Assembly (NCBI RefSeq): GCF_030766935.1
Contig: NZ_JASERL010000003.1
Span: 372,001-436,000 of the forward strand
Length of the DNA stretch: 64,000 nucleotides
From: Streptomyces sp. KL109B
GTDB taxonomy: Bacteria > Actinomycetota > Actinomycetes > Streptomycetales > Streptomycetaceae
Reading direction: 5' to 3'
In this document: positions 48,624 to 57,525 of the stretch, one piece after another
Layout: the number at the start of each line of letters is the position of its first letter
Numbering within the stretch: the first letter of the stretch is position 1
The notes under the pieces: generated by a model
Databases searched by the model: none
What the model was told of the DNA's origin: nothing
The model's input: only the letters and a program-made list of their open reading frames with translations
Program-made: the position numbers and the translations under genes

Positions 48624-50051
48624 ATGAGTAGTAACTCCACGACCCATACGTCGACCATTGGAGCGATCGGAGCACCCAGCCGGCGCAACACCGAGCTGGC
48701 ACTGCTCGTGTTCGCCGTGATCATCCCGGTGTTCGCGTACGCCAACGTGGGCCTCGCCCTCGACGGCGAGCTCCCCGCGGGCCTGCTCGGCTACGGCCTC
48801 GGCCTCGGCCTGCTCGCGGGCGTCGCCCACATCGTCGTACGGAAGTTCGCGGCGTACTCGGACCCGCTGATGCTGCCGCTGGCCACGCTGCTGAACGGGC
48901 TCGGTCTGGTCGTCATCTGGCGGCTCGACCAGTCGAAGCTGCTGCAGTCGATCAATGTGTCGGGCAGTGCGGCGCCGAAGCAGCTGATGTACTCGGCGAT
49001 CGGCATCGGCCTGTTCGTCGCCGTGCTGTTCTTCCTCAAGGACCACCGCGTTCTGCAGCGCTACACCTACATCTCCATGCTCGGCGCGATCGTGCTGCTG
49101 CTGCTGCCGCTGGTGCCGGGCATCGGGCAGAACATCAACGGCGCCAAGATCTGGATCCACGTCGGCGGATTCTCCATCCAGCCCGGTGAGTTCGCGAAGA
49201 TCGTCCTCGCGGTGTTCTTCGCCGGCTACCTGATGGTGAAGCGGGACGCGCTGGCGCTCGCCTCGCGCCGCTTCATGGGCATGTACCTTCCGCGCGGCCG
49301 CGACCTCGGTCCGATCCTCGTCGTCTGGGCGATCTCGATCCTCATCCTGATCTTCGAGACCGACCTCGGTACGTCGCTGCTCTTCTTCGGCATGTTCGTG
49401 ATCATGCTGTACGTCGCCACCGAGCGGACCAGCTGGATCGTCTTCGGCCTGATGATGTCCGCGGTCGGCGCCGTCGGCGTGGCCACGTTCGAGCCGCACA
49501 TCCAGCAGCGCGTCGACGCCTGGCTCGACCCGATGAAGGAGTACATGCTCAGCCGGCAGGGCGTGCCCGGCCACTCCGAGCAGGCGATGCAGGCGCTGTG
49601 GGCGTTCGGCTCCGGCGGCACGCTGGGCACCGGCTGGGGCCAGGGCCACTCCGAGCTGATCCGCTTCGCCGCGAACTCCGACTTCATCCTCGCCACGTAC
49701 GGCGAGGAGCTGGGCCTCGCGGGGCTGATGGCGATCCTGCTGATCTACGCGCTGATCGTGGAGCGCGGTGTGCGCACGGCGCTCGCGGCCCGCGACCCGT
49801 TCGGCAAGCTGCTCGCCGTCGGCCTGTCCGGCGCCTTCGCGCTGCAGGTCTTCGTCGTCGCGGGCGGCGTGATGGGGCTCATCCCGCTGACCGGTATGAC
49901 GATGCCGTTCCTCGCCTACGGCGGTTCCTCCGTCATCGCGAACTGGGCGCTCATCGGCATCCTGATCCGCATCAGCGACACCGCGCGGCGCCCCGCGCCC
50001 AGCCCCACGCCAAGCCCCGACGCCGAGATGACCCAGGTGGTCCGACCGTGA
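48624..50051 (+). CDS. rodA: FtsW/RodA/SpoVE-family SEDS glycosyltransferase
   Basis: SEDS peptidoglycan polymerase of 475 residues with about ten to twelve membrane helices. Landmarks are GAKIWIHVGGFSIQPGEFAKIVL, FETDLGTSLLFFGMFVIMLY and TGMTMPFLAYGGSSVIANW. It works with the transpeptidase encoded next. Its stop overlaps the pbpA start as GTGA. The short cytoplasmic C-tail is PSPTPSPD. Confidence 0.93.
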   Translation: MSSNSTTHTSTIGAIGAPSRRNTELALLVFAVIIPVFAYANVGLALDGELPAGLLGYGLGLGLLAGVAHIVVRKFAAYSDPLMLPLATLLNGLGLVVIWRLDQSKLLQSINVSGSAAPKQLMYSAIGIGLFVAVLFFLKDHRVLQRYTYISMLGAIVLLLLPLVPGIGQNINGAKIWIHVGGFSIQPGEFAKIVLAVFFAGYLMVKRDALALASRRFMGMYLPRGRDLGPILVVWAISILILIFETDLGTSLLFFGMFVIMLYVATERTSWIVFGLMMSAVGAVGVATFEPHIQQRVDAWLDPMKEYMLSRQGVPGHSEQAMQALWAFGSGGTLGTGWGQGHSELIRFAANSDFILATYGEELGLAGLMAILLIYALIVERGVRTALAARDPFGKLLAVGLSGAFALQVFVVAGGVMGLIPLTGMTMPFLAYGGSSVIANWALIGILIRISDTARRPAPSPTPSPDAEMTQVVRP

Positions 50052-51523
50052 ACAAGCCCCTGCGCCGCATCGCGATCTTCTGCGGCCTCCTCATCCTGGG
50101 CCTCCTGATCCGCGACAACTGGCTCCAGTACGTGAAGGCCGACTCGCTCGCCTCCGACAAGGAGAACCGTCGCGTCGCCATCGAGCGGTACTCCACGCCG
50201 CGCGGCGACATCATCGTCGACGGCAAGTCCGTCACCGGCTCCAAGGCGACCACCGGCACCGACCTCAAGTACAAGCGGACCTGGAAGGACGGGCCCATGT
50301 GGTCGCCCGTCACCGGCTACGCCTCGCAGGTCGTCGGCGCCAGCCAGATCGAGAACCTCGAGGACGGCATCCTCAGCGGCAACGACGACCGCCTCTTCTT
50401 CCGCAACACCCTCGACATGATCACGGGCAAGCAGAAGGAGGGCGGCAACGTCGTCACCACCCTCAACGCCGACGCGCAGAAGGCCGCCTACGACGGCCTG
50501 AAGAACCGCGGCAAGGGTGCCGTCGCCGCCATCGAGCCGTCCACCGGCAAGATCCTCGCGCTCGCGTCCACGCCGTCGTACGACCCGTCGTCCTTCGCCG
50601 GGAACTCCATCGACGACGGCAAGACGTTCCAGCGGCTCGACAAGGACAAGGACAAGCCGCTCCTGAACCGCGCGCTGCGCGAGACGTACCCGCCGGGTTC
50701 CACGTTCAAGCTGGTGACGGCCGCGGCCGCGCTGGAGAGCGGGAACTACGACCCGGACAAGGCGACGGACACCCCGCTGCCGTGGACGATGCCGGGCACC
50801 ACGACGCCGCTGAAGAACGAGGGCAACATCCCTTGTAAGAACGCGACGCTGCGCAACGCCCTGAAGGTGTCCTGCAACACCGTATTCGGCAAGATCGGCT
50901 CGGACCTCGGCGTCGACGCGATGCGCGAGGAGGCGGACAAGTTCGGCTTCAACAAGGAGCAGTTCATCCCGGTCCGCTCGAACGCGTCGAACTTCGACGA
51001 CGACATGAACAAGTCGGAGACCGCGCTCTCCTCGATCGGCCAGTTCAACACCGCGACGACCCCGCTGCAGATGGCCATGGTCGCCTCCGCGATCGCCAAC
51101 GACGGCAAGCTCATGGAGCCGTACATGGTCGACGAACTGAAGGCCCCGAACCTCGACACCATCGAGAAGACGGACCCGAAGGAGATGAGCCAGCCGCTCT
51201 CCGCGGAGAACGCGACGAAGCTCCAGTCGATGATGGAGACCGTCGTCAACGACCCGGGCGGCACCGGCTCCAACGCCAAGATCCCCGGCGTCACCGTCGG
51301 CGGCAAGACCGGTACCGCCCAGCACGGCGTCGACAACAGCGAGAAGCCGTACGCCTGGTTCGTCTCCTACGCCAAGACCGACTCCGGTTCGCCGGTCGCC
51401 GTGGCCGTGGTCGTCGAGGACGGCAGCGCCAACCGTGACGACATCTCCGGTGGCGGTCTGGCGGCGCCCATCGCGCGCGACGTGATGAAGGCAGTCGTCG
51501 ACGGCGCTTCCAGCAAGAAGTGA
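50048..51523 (+). CDS. pbpA: PbpA: class B penicillin-binding protein
   Basis: Transpeptidase of 491 residues. An N-terminal anchor helix (IAIFCGLLILGLLI) is followed by a pedestal domain and the transpeptidase domain with S218-T-F-K221 (PPGSTFKLV), SCN (LKVSCNTVFG) and KTG (VGGKTGTAQHG). It crosslinks peptidoglycan made by the adjacent SEDS protein. The start is GTG, coupled to rodA. Confidence 0.94.
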   Translation: MNKPLRRIAIFCGLLILGLLIRDNWLQYVKADSLASDKENRRVAIERYSTPRGDIIVDGKSVTGSKATTGTDLKYKRTWKDGPMWSPVTGYASQVVGASQIENLEDGILSGNDDRLFFRNTLDMITGKQKEGGNVVTTLNADAQKAAYDGLKNRGKGAVAAIEPSTGKILALASTPSYDPSSFAGNSIDDGKTFQRLDKDKDKPLLNRALRETYPPGSTFKLVTAAAALESGNYDPDKATDTPLPWTMPGTTTPLKNEGNIPCKNATLRNALKVSCNTVFGKIGSDLGVDAMREEADKFGFNKEQFIPVRSNASNFDDDMNKSETALSSIGQFNTATTPLQMAMVASAIANDGKLMEPYMVDELKAPNLDTIEKTDPKEMSQPLSAENATKLQSMMETVVNDPGGTGSNAKIPGVTVGGKTGTAQHGVDNSEKPYAWFVSYAKTDSGSPVAVAVVVEDGSANRDDISGGGLAAPIARDVMKAVVDGASSKK

Positions 51524-51726
51524 GCGGACGGACCCCGGTTTCACCACTCCTTGTGAGCCCGGTCACTCGTTGTTCACATAGATGCACGTGGCGATACCGG
51601 TCCTGTCACGGGTCACGGTGGTGGCCAGGTCACGCCCAGCGAGCCGGGTACCGTAAGGCCCGGACAGCACACCGCCCGACCCGTACGCCGGGTGCGGTCG
51701 GGACCGACGGAGAGGGCTGGTAGGTA

Positions 51727-53730
51727 ATGGAAGAGCCGCGTCGCCTCGGCGGCCGGTACGAGCTGGGCCAGGTGCTCGGCCGTGGTGGCATGGCGGAGGT
51801 CTACCTCGCCCATGACACCCGGCTCGGCCGCACCGTGGCGGTGAAGACGCTGCGCGTGGACCTCGCGCGCGACCCGTCGTTCCAGGCCCGGTTCCGCCGG
51901 GAGGCCCAGTCGGCCGCCTCGCTCAACCATCCCGCGATCGTGGCGGTGTACGACACGGGCGAGGACTACGTCGACCAGGTCTCCATCCCGTACATCGTGA
52001 TGGAGTACGTCGACGGATCCACCCTCCGTGAGCTGCTGCACTCCGGCCGCAAGCTGCTGCCCGAGCGCGCCATGGAGATGACCGTCGGCATCCTGCAGGC
52101 GCTTGAGTACTCGCACCGCGCCGGCATCGTGCACCGCGACATCAAGCCGGCCAACGTGATGCTGACCCGCACCGGTCAGGTCAAGGTCATGGACTTCGGC
52201 ATCGCCCGCGCGATGGGCGACGCCGGCATGACGATGACGCAGACCGCGGCCGTCATCGGCACCGCGCAGTACCTCTCCCCGGAGCAGGCCAAGGGCGAGC
52301 AGGTCGACGCCCGCTCCGACCTGTACTCCACGGGCTGCCTGCTGTACGAGCTCCTGACCGTGCGGCCGCCGTTCGTCGGCGACTCCCCGGTCGCCGTCGC
52401 GTACCAGCACGTACGTGAGGAGCCGCAGGCGCCCAGCGTCTTCGACGGCGAGATCACGCCCGAGATGGACGCGATCGTCCTCAAGGCCCTCACCAAGGAC
52501 CCGGACTACCGCTACCAGTCGGCCGACGAGATGCGCGCCGACATCGAGGCCTGCCTCGACGGCCAGCCCGTCGCCGCCACCGCCGCCCTCGGCGCGGTCG
52601 GCTACGGCGGCGGTCACGCCGACGACCAGCAGACCGCGATGCTGCGCCCGCAGAACGGCGCGGGCCAGACGTCGATGCTGCCGCCGACCAACCCCGACGA
52701 CGGCGGCTACGGCTACGACGACCGGCCGGACCGGCGCCGCTCGGGCAAGAACCGCACATCGACGATCTTCCTGGTCCTCGCGGGCATCCTGGTGCTCGTC
52801 GGAGCCATCCTCATCGGCAAGGAGATCTTCGGCAGCGGGGGCGTGGGCAACGAGTCGTTCAAGGCCCCGAACTTCGTCGGCAAGACGGTCGACGAGGCCG
52901 AGAAGATGGCCCAGAACCGCGACCTCAAGCTGGACTCCAGCAAGTCGGGCCCCTGCGAGGACTACCCCAAGGGCCAGATCTGCTCGCAGACCCCGAAGTC
53001 CGGCACCGAGGTCGAGAAGAACGACACGGTCACCGTGTCGGTCTCCACCGGCGCCCCCAAGGTCGCCATCCCGGACGTCAAGGGCCTCTCCTACGACGAT
53101 GCCGTCGCCGAGCTGAACAACAAGGGCTTCGACAAGGTCGAGAAGCTGGTCGAGGAGTCCGACCGGACGCCGGGCACGGTCACCAAGCAGAGCCCGTCCC
53201 CGGACGGCGGCAAGGTCGAGAAGGGCACCCAGATCACCCTGACCGTCGCCAAGAAGAAGGCGCTCGTCACGGTCCCGGACGTGGCCGGCGGCAACCTCAC
53301 CTGCGACCAGGCCACCGAGCAGCTCAAGAACAGCAAGCTGGAGGCCAGCTGCACCGAGGAGGAGAGCACCGCCGCCGAGCCCGGCAAGGTCTTCGCCCAG
53401 AGCCTCGCCGCGAACACCCAGGCCGAGCCCGGCTCCACGGTCACGCTCAAGGTCGCCAAGGCCGGCGCGCAGACCCCGGTCCCGAGCGTGGTCGGCCAGA
53501 CCGTCAAGGACGCCAAGAAGACGCTGAACGAAGCGGGCTTCAAGAACGTCCAGTTCGCCGACGGCTCCGACCAGGGCGACGACGCCCGCGTCATCACCCA
53601 GGACCCGGCGGCCAACACCCCCTCCGACCCGGAGAACACCACGGTCACCCTGACCACGGTCGGCGGGAACGGCAACAACAACGGCGGGAACGACAACGGC
53701 GGCATCTTCGGAGGCAACCTCGGCGGCTGA
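51727..53730 (+). CDS. pknB: PknB: PASTA-domain Ser/Thr protein kinase
   Basis: Receptor kinase of 667 residues. Kinase landmarks are LGRGGMAEVYLA, K40, H136-R137-D138 (VHRDIKPANV) and D157-F-G. The membrane helix is at about residues 344-364 (STIFLVLAGILVLVGAILI). Four extracellular PASTA repeats start near residues 378, 444, 513 and 581 (PNFVGKTVDEA, PDVKGLSYDDA, PDVAGGNLTCD, PSVVGQTVKDA); they bind muropeptides or lipid II. Unlike mycobacteria, no pknA precedes it here. A 203-nt gap separates it from pbpA, so a separate promoter is possible. Confidence 0.95.
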   Translation: MEEPRRLGGRYELGQVLGRGGMAEVYLAHDTRLGRTVAVKTLRVDLARDPSFQARFRREAQSAASLNHPAIVAVYDTGEDYVDQVSIPYIVMEYVDGSTLRELLHSGRKLLPERAMEMTVGILQALEYSHRAGIVHRDIKPANVMLTRTGQVKVMDFGIARAMGDAGMTMTQTAAVIGTAQYLSPEQAKGEQVDARSDLYSTGCLLYELLTVRPPFVGDSPVAVAYQHVREEPQAPSVFDGEITPEMDAIVLKALTKDPDYRYQSADEMRADIEACLDGQPVAATAALGAVGYGGGHADDQQTAMLRPQNGAGQTSMLPPTNPDDGGYGYDDRPDRRRSGKNRTSTIFLVLAGILVLVGAILIGKEIFGSGGVGNESFKAPNFVGKTVDEAEKMAQNRDLKLDSSKSGPCEDYPKGQICSQTPKSGTEVEKNDTVTVSVSTGAPKVAIPDVKGLSYDDAVAELNNKGFDKVEKLVEESDRTPGTVTKQSPSPDGGKVEKGTQITLTVAKKKALVTVPDVAGGNLTCDQATEQLKNSKLEASCTEEESTAAEPGKVFAQSLAANTQAEPGSTVTLKVAKAGAQTPVPSVVGQTVKDAKKTLNEAGFKNVQFADGSDQGDDARVITQDPAANTPSDPENTTVTLTTVGGNGNNNGGNDNGGIFGGNLGG

Positions 53731-53755
53731 CGCCCACCCGCCCCCGCTCACGGCT

Positions 53756-53794
53756 GGAGCCCCGGTACCCCTCGACGCGAGGGGCCGGGGCTCC
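53756..53794. terminator. Bidirectional two-part hairpin terminator
   Basis: GGAGCCCCGG/CCGGGGCTCC encloses CCCCTCG/CGAGGGG, between convergent pknB and a sortase gene. Confidence 0.8.
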
Positions 53795-53814
53795 GGCCTT
53801 CGGGACGGCAGCCC

Positions 53815-54555
53815 CTACCGCAGTTCCTTCGGCGGCGTACGGTCCGCGTCCACCTTGTCGACCCGCTCCAGCTCGCCCCACACCACGTACCGGTACTTCG
53901 ACGTGTAGACCGGCGTGCACGTCGTCAGCGTGATGTACTTCCCGGCCTTCTTCTTCCCCGACTCCTCGGGCACCTTGTCGAGGACGTCCACGTTGTACTT
54001 CGAGGTCTCCGGGAGGATGTCGTAGACCTTGTAGACGTACCAGTCGTCCTTCGTCTCGAAGACGATCGGGTCGCCCTTCTCGATCTTGTCGATGTTGTGG
54101 AACTTGGCGCCGTGCCCGTCCCGGTGCGCGGCCAGCGAGAAGTTGCCGTCCTTGCCGCTCGTCGGCAGCGCCGCCTTCACGGGGTCCGTGTAGTAGCCGG
54201 CGACACCGTCGTTGAGGATCTTCGTGTCGGTGCTCTTCTCGACCAGTACCTCGCCGCCGCTCATCGTGGGGACGTGCAGGAAGCCGATGCCGTTCTTGGT
54301 GTCCAGGGCGCCGGGCCCGCTGTCGCCCTTCCACTGGTCGCGCACCTTGTCGCCCTGCTTGCCCGCCGCACGATCGGCGACGACATTCGTCCACCACAGT
54401 GAATAGCCCACGAAGAGACCGAGGATCACGCCCGCGGTGATGAGCAGTTCACCGAAGACACTGACGGCGGTCGCGATCCGGCCCCGCCGGGGCGCGGGCG
54501 AACGCGGGCGGTCCTTCGGTGCGGCCTCTTCCCCATGGTCGGTCGTCGCTGCCAC
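53815..54555 (-). CDS. Class E sortase, copy 1
   Basis: Membrane-anchored transpeptidase of 246 residues. A basic cytoplasmic N-terminus precedes one helix (LLITAGVILGLFVGYSLWW). The catalytic His is in SLAAHRDGHGAKFHNID, the Cys in ITLTTCTPVYTSKYRYVVW and the Arg in SKYRYVVWG. Class E enzymes cleave LAXTG signals, for example on long chaplins. Three related sortases lie between 53.8 and 57.5 kb on the same strand. Confidence 0.9.
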   Translation of the reverse strand: MAATTDHGEEAAPKDRPRSPAPRRGRIATAVSVFGELLITAGVILGLFVGYSLWWTNVVADRAAGKQGDKVRDQWKGDSGPGALDTKNGIGFLHVPTMSGGEVLVEKSTDTKILNDGVAGYYTDPVKAALPTSGKDGNFSLAAHRDGHGAKFHNIDKIEKGDPIVFETKDDWYVYKVYDILPETSKYNVDVLDKVPEESGKKKAGKYITLTTCTPVYTSKYRYVVWGELERVDKVDADRTPPKELR

Positions 54556-54616
54556 TGCGTCATGCCCCGTCTCTGTACGCCGTACTGCCCGATGCCCTGT
54601 GCCCGGTGGTCCCCGG

Positions 54617-55912
54617 TTATTCGACGAGCGCGTCCGGCTTGCCCTTGCTGCGCGGACGCTCCTCGACCATCTTGCCCCAGACGATCATTCGATACGTACT
54701 GGTGAATTCCGGCGTACAGGTCGTCAGAGTGAGGTACCGGCCCGGTTTGGTGAATCCGGAGCCCGCCGGGACCGGGTCGAGCACCGAGGTGTTCGAGGGC
54801 GCCGTCTGCGGCAGGATGTTCGCCATCTTGTACACGTAGTACTTGTCCTGCGTCTCGACCACGATCGGATCGCCGGGTTCGAGGCGGTTGATGAAGCGGA
54901 ACGGCTCGCCGTGCGTATTGCGGTGGCCGGCGATCCCGAAGTTGCCCTTCTTCGCGTCCGGCATCGCGGTCGGAATGCTGTCCTTGTCGTAGTGCCCGAC
55001 CATTCCCTTGTCGAGCACCTGCGTCTTGCTGATGCCCTCCGCGATCGGCACCACGACGTCCAGCTTCGGTATGTAGAGGATCGCGAAACCCTGACCGGGC
55101 TCGAAGGCGTCCGGCTTGCCCTTGCCGTTCGCCCAGTCGTCCTCAAGGCTGCTGCGCGCGCTGCCCGCGAGATCGTGGGCCCGTATGTTCGACCACCACA
55201 GCTGGTAGGTGACGAACAGCAGCATCAACACCCCGATGCTGATGAACACTTCGCCGACCGCCCGGCTCGCGATCACCCCGGCGGTGGGCTTCGCCGCGCG
55301 CGCCGCGGCCCGCGCCTCGACCCGGGTCAGCGGCTTGCCGTCCGCCGCCTCCGTCTCGGGGTCCTTCTCCGGCGCGGCCGCCGCCGAGTGCCGCCCGCCG
55401 CCCTTCTTGGCGGCCTTCCTGCGCGCGGCCCGGCCACCGACGGCCGGCGGGATCCCGGCCGCCCGCCGCGTGTCCGCGGTGCGCAGCGCGACGGTCTCGT
55501 CGTCCTGTACGGGCCCGGGCTCGGCCTCGGGCTCCTGTAGCTCCTGTACGGGGACGTGGGCCGGCTCGGGCTCCTGTACGGCTACGGGTGCCGGTTCCGG
55601 GGCCTGTTGCTGGGCGGCGTGTTGCTGAGTGGCGGGCTGGGCGCCTCCGTACCAGTCCTGCTCGTACCCCTGCGGGTCGTACCACTCGGGCTCCGGCTCG
55701 GGCCGGCGCCGCGCCTCCTCAGCCTGCCCCTGCGCCTGTCCCTGGCCCTGCCCTTGCCCCTGGTCCGGCTCCTGTTCCTGCGCCCCCGTCGGCCGGAACC
55801 ACGGCGACGGGTGCTGCCCCGGCAACGGATCGTTCAGCGGGTCGTCGAGGCGGCGCACGGCATCCTCGAACCCACTGCTCCCACCGTCCTGTTCGGGGCG
55901 CAGCGCGGTCAC
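54617..55912 (-). CDS. Class E sortase with long Gln/Glu/Pro-rich cytoplasmic extension, copy 2
   Basis: Protein of 431 residues. The last 210 are a class E sortase: membrane helix ISIGVLMLLFVTYQLWW, His in GIAGHRNTHGEPFRFI, and Cys and Arg in LTLTTCTPEFTSTYRMIVWG. The first 200 residues are low complexity, with PDQGQGQGQGQAQGQAE, EPEPEWYDPQGYEQDW and a Lys/Arg-rich stretch before the helix. It starts at GTG 55912, overlapping the amidotransferase gene as GTGA. The extension is absent from the two neighbouring sortases and may recruit a partner. Confidence 0.87.
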   Translation of the reverse strand: MTALRPEQDGGSSGFEDAVRRLDDPLNDPLPGQHPSPWFRPTGAQEQEPDQGQGQGQGQAQGQAEEARRRPEPEPEWYDPQGYEQDWYGGAQPATQQHAAQQQAPEPAPVAVQEPEPAHVPVQELQEPEAEPGPVQDDETVALRTADTRRAAGIPPAVGGRAARRKAAKKGGGRHSAAAAPEKDPETEAADGKPLTRVEARAAARAAKPTAGVIASRAVGEVFISIGVLMLLFVTYQLWWSNIRAHDLAGSARSSLEDDWANGKGKPDAFEPGQGFAILYIPKLDVVVPIAEGISKTQVLDKGMVGHYDKDSIPTAMPDAKKGNFGIAGHRNTHGEPFRFINRLEPGDPIVVETQDKYYVYKMANILPQTAPSNTSVLDPVPAGSGFTKPGRYLTLTTCTPEFTSTYRMIVWGKMVEERPRSKGKPDALVE

Positions 55913-56556
55913 GCCGAGGCCCTGCCCACGACCGGCGCGAGCCCGGCCGATCTGGCCACCGCCCCCTGGTCCCCGCACTCGACGAGCCAGTTCGCGAGCA
56001 TCAGGTGCCCGTGCTCGGTCAGCACCGACTCGGGGTGGAACTGCACGCCCTCGACGGGCAGTTCACGGTGGCGCAGCCCCATGACGATGCCGTCGTCGGT
56101 GCGCGCCGTGACCTCGAGGATCTCCGGTACGGTGCCGGGCTGCGCGGCCAGCGAGTGGTAGCGGGTGGCCGTGAAGGGGTCGGGGAGGCCCGCGAAGACG
56201 CCCTTGCCCTCGTGGTGGACGAGGGAGGTCTTCCCGTGCAGCAGCTCGGGCGCGCGGTCCACGACGCCGCCGTACGCCACCTGCATCGACTGCATGCCCA
56301 GGCAGACGCCGAAGACCGGCACCCCGGTCTGCGCGCAGTGCCGGACCATGTCGATGCAGACCCCGGCCTGTTCGGGGGCGCCGGGGCCGGGGCTGAGCAG
56401 TACGCCGTCGAACCCGTCCTGTGCGTGCGAGGTGGTCACCTCGTCGTTGCGCACGACCTCGCACTCTGCACCCAGCTGGTACAGGTACTGGACGAGGTTG
56501 AAGACGAAGCTGTCGTAGTTGTCGACGACGAGAATGCGGGTCTTGCTGGCGCTCAC
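55909..56556 (-). CDS. Class I glutamine amidotransferase (PabA/TrpG-like)
   Basis: Glutaminase subunit of 215 residues. Landmarks are ILVVDNYDSFVFNLVQYLYQLG, LSPGPGAPEQAG, the nucleophile Cys in VFGVCLGMQSMQVAYGG and the His/Glu pair in GVQFHPESVLTEHG. These match component II of aminodeoxychorismate or anthranilate synthase. No component I gene is close, so its partner must be elsewhere. It is embedded in the sortase operon with overlaps on both sides. Start GTG 56556. Confidence 0.88.
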   Translation of the reverse strand: MSASKTRILVVDNYDSFVFNLVQYLYQLGAECEVVRNDEVTTSHAQDGFDGVLLSPGPGAPEQAGVCIDMVRHCAQTGVPVFGVCLGMQSMQVAYGGVVDRAPELLHGKTSLVHHEGKGVFAGLPDPFTATRYHSLAAQPGTVPEILEVTARTDDGIVMGLRHRELPVEGVQFHPESVLTEHGHLMLANWLVECGDQGAVARSAGLAPVVGRASA

Positions 56557-56714
56557 TGGCCGTTCACCGTCACATCGTTGAAGGGCAGCAGCGGCTCGGC
56601 CCACGGGAAAACGTACTGGAAGAGGACGTAGACGACCGCCAGGACGAGCAGGACCGAAATCCCCGCCCTCACCCAGGTGTTCCCCGGCAGATGCCGCCAG
56701 ATCCAGCCGTACAT
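56553..56714 (-). CDS. Small membrane protein of 53 residues
   Basis: A short gene starting at ATG 56714, supported by GGAAGGGGAG six bases upstream, and ending in GTGA overlap with the amidotransferase start. The product begins MYGWIWRHLPGNTWVRAG and has one helix (ISVLLVLAVVYVLFQYVF) followed by PWAEPLLPFNDVTVNGQ. The tight coupling and good ribosome site make it a real gene. The function is unknown; it might assist the sortases. Confidence 0.8.
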   Translation of the reverse strand: MYGWIWRHLPGNTWVRAGISVLLVLAVVYVLFQYVFPWAEPLLPFNDVTVNGQ

Positions 56715-56755
56715 GCCGGGCTCCCCTTCCACCGCTTAGCGATTACGGCACCAGA

Positions 56756-57454
56756 CTAACGGCGCAACGCTTTCGGTTTGCCTGCCTCTACAGGCTGAGT
56801 GGCATCGAGATGCGCCCAGACGATCAGACGGTGACTGTGGCCCCACTCCGGCTCACACGTCGTCAGCGTCAGATAGCGCCCCGGCTCGTCGTACCCGGAC
56901 TTGCGCGGCACCGGATCGATGACCCCGACGTCGGTGGGCAGCGTCTTGTACGGCTTGGTGTCGATGACGTACGTGAACCAGGTGTCCCCGTCGGTGAGTA
57001 TCACCTGGTCACCGGGGGTGAGCTTGGGAAAGTCCTTGAAGGGGTCGCCGTAGGTGCGCCGGTGCCCGGCGACCGCGAAGTTCCCCTTCTGCCCGAGCTG
57101 GGCCGTCCCCGCGTAGTGGCCGAGCCCCTTCTTGAGGGTGTCGACCTCGGTGTTCTGCAGCACGGGCTTGTTCCACGTGAAACCGAGCCGTGGGATGTAC
57201 ATCACGGCGAAGGGATCGCCGTCCTTGTACGGCTTCGGCTTCGGCGGCGCCGTACTGGTCTGGCCGCCTTCGGGCGCCGCGCTGGCCACCGGCCGCTTCG
57301 CCCACTGGTCCTGGAGGTCGTCGATCTGACCGCCCATCGCGCTGTCGGCCTTCACACCGGTCCAGAACAGGACGTAGGCGACGAACAACACGATCAACGC
57401 GCCGACGGTGATGCAGACTTCGCTGAATGTCCTGATGGCGACACGTACCGACAC
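56756..57454 (-). CDS. Class E sortase, copy 3
   Basis: Sortase of 232 residues. Helix VCITVGALIVLFVAYVLFW; His in FAVAGHRRTYGDPFKDFP; Cys and Arg in LTLTTCEPEWGHSHRLIVW. It has a short cytoplasmic N-terminus and starts at GTG 57454. The gene contains a near-perfect parS site at 57170-57183. It lies 41 nt upstream of the small membrane protein gene and 71 nt downstream of the DUF881 gene. Confidence 0.9.
   Translation of the reverse strand: MSVRVAIRTFSEVCITVGALIVLFVAYVLFWTGVKADSAMGGQIDDLQDQWAKRPVASAAPEGGQTSTAPPKPKPYKDGDPFAVMYIPRLGFTWNKPVLQNTEVDTLKKGLGHYAGTAQLGQKGNFAVAGHRRTYGDPFKDFPKLTPGDQVILTDGDTWFTYVIDTKPYKTLPTDVGVIDPVPRKSGYDEPGRYLTLTTCEPEWGHSHRLIVWAHLDATQPVEAGKPKALRR
57170..57183. other. 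parS-like site (one mismatch)
   Basis: GTTCCACGTGAAAC differs at one base from the ParB consensus found at 21158-21171. It lies inside the coding region of the third sortase. Confidence 0.65.
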
Positions 57455-57525
57455 AGGCCCCCCCCAGACGGCTCTGGCTACCGGCGGCTACTCCACGGCT
57501 CGGCTCACGCGTTCAGCTCGCGGGT

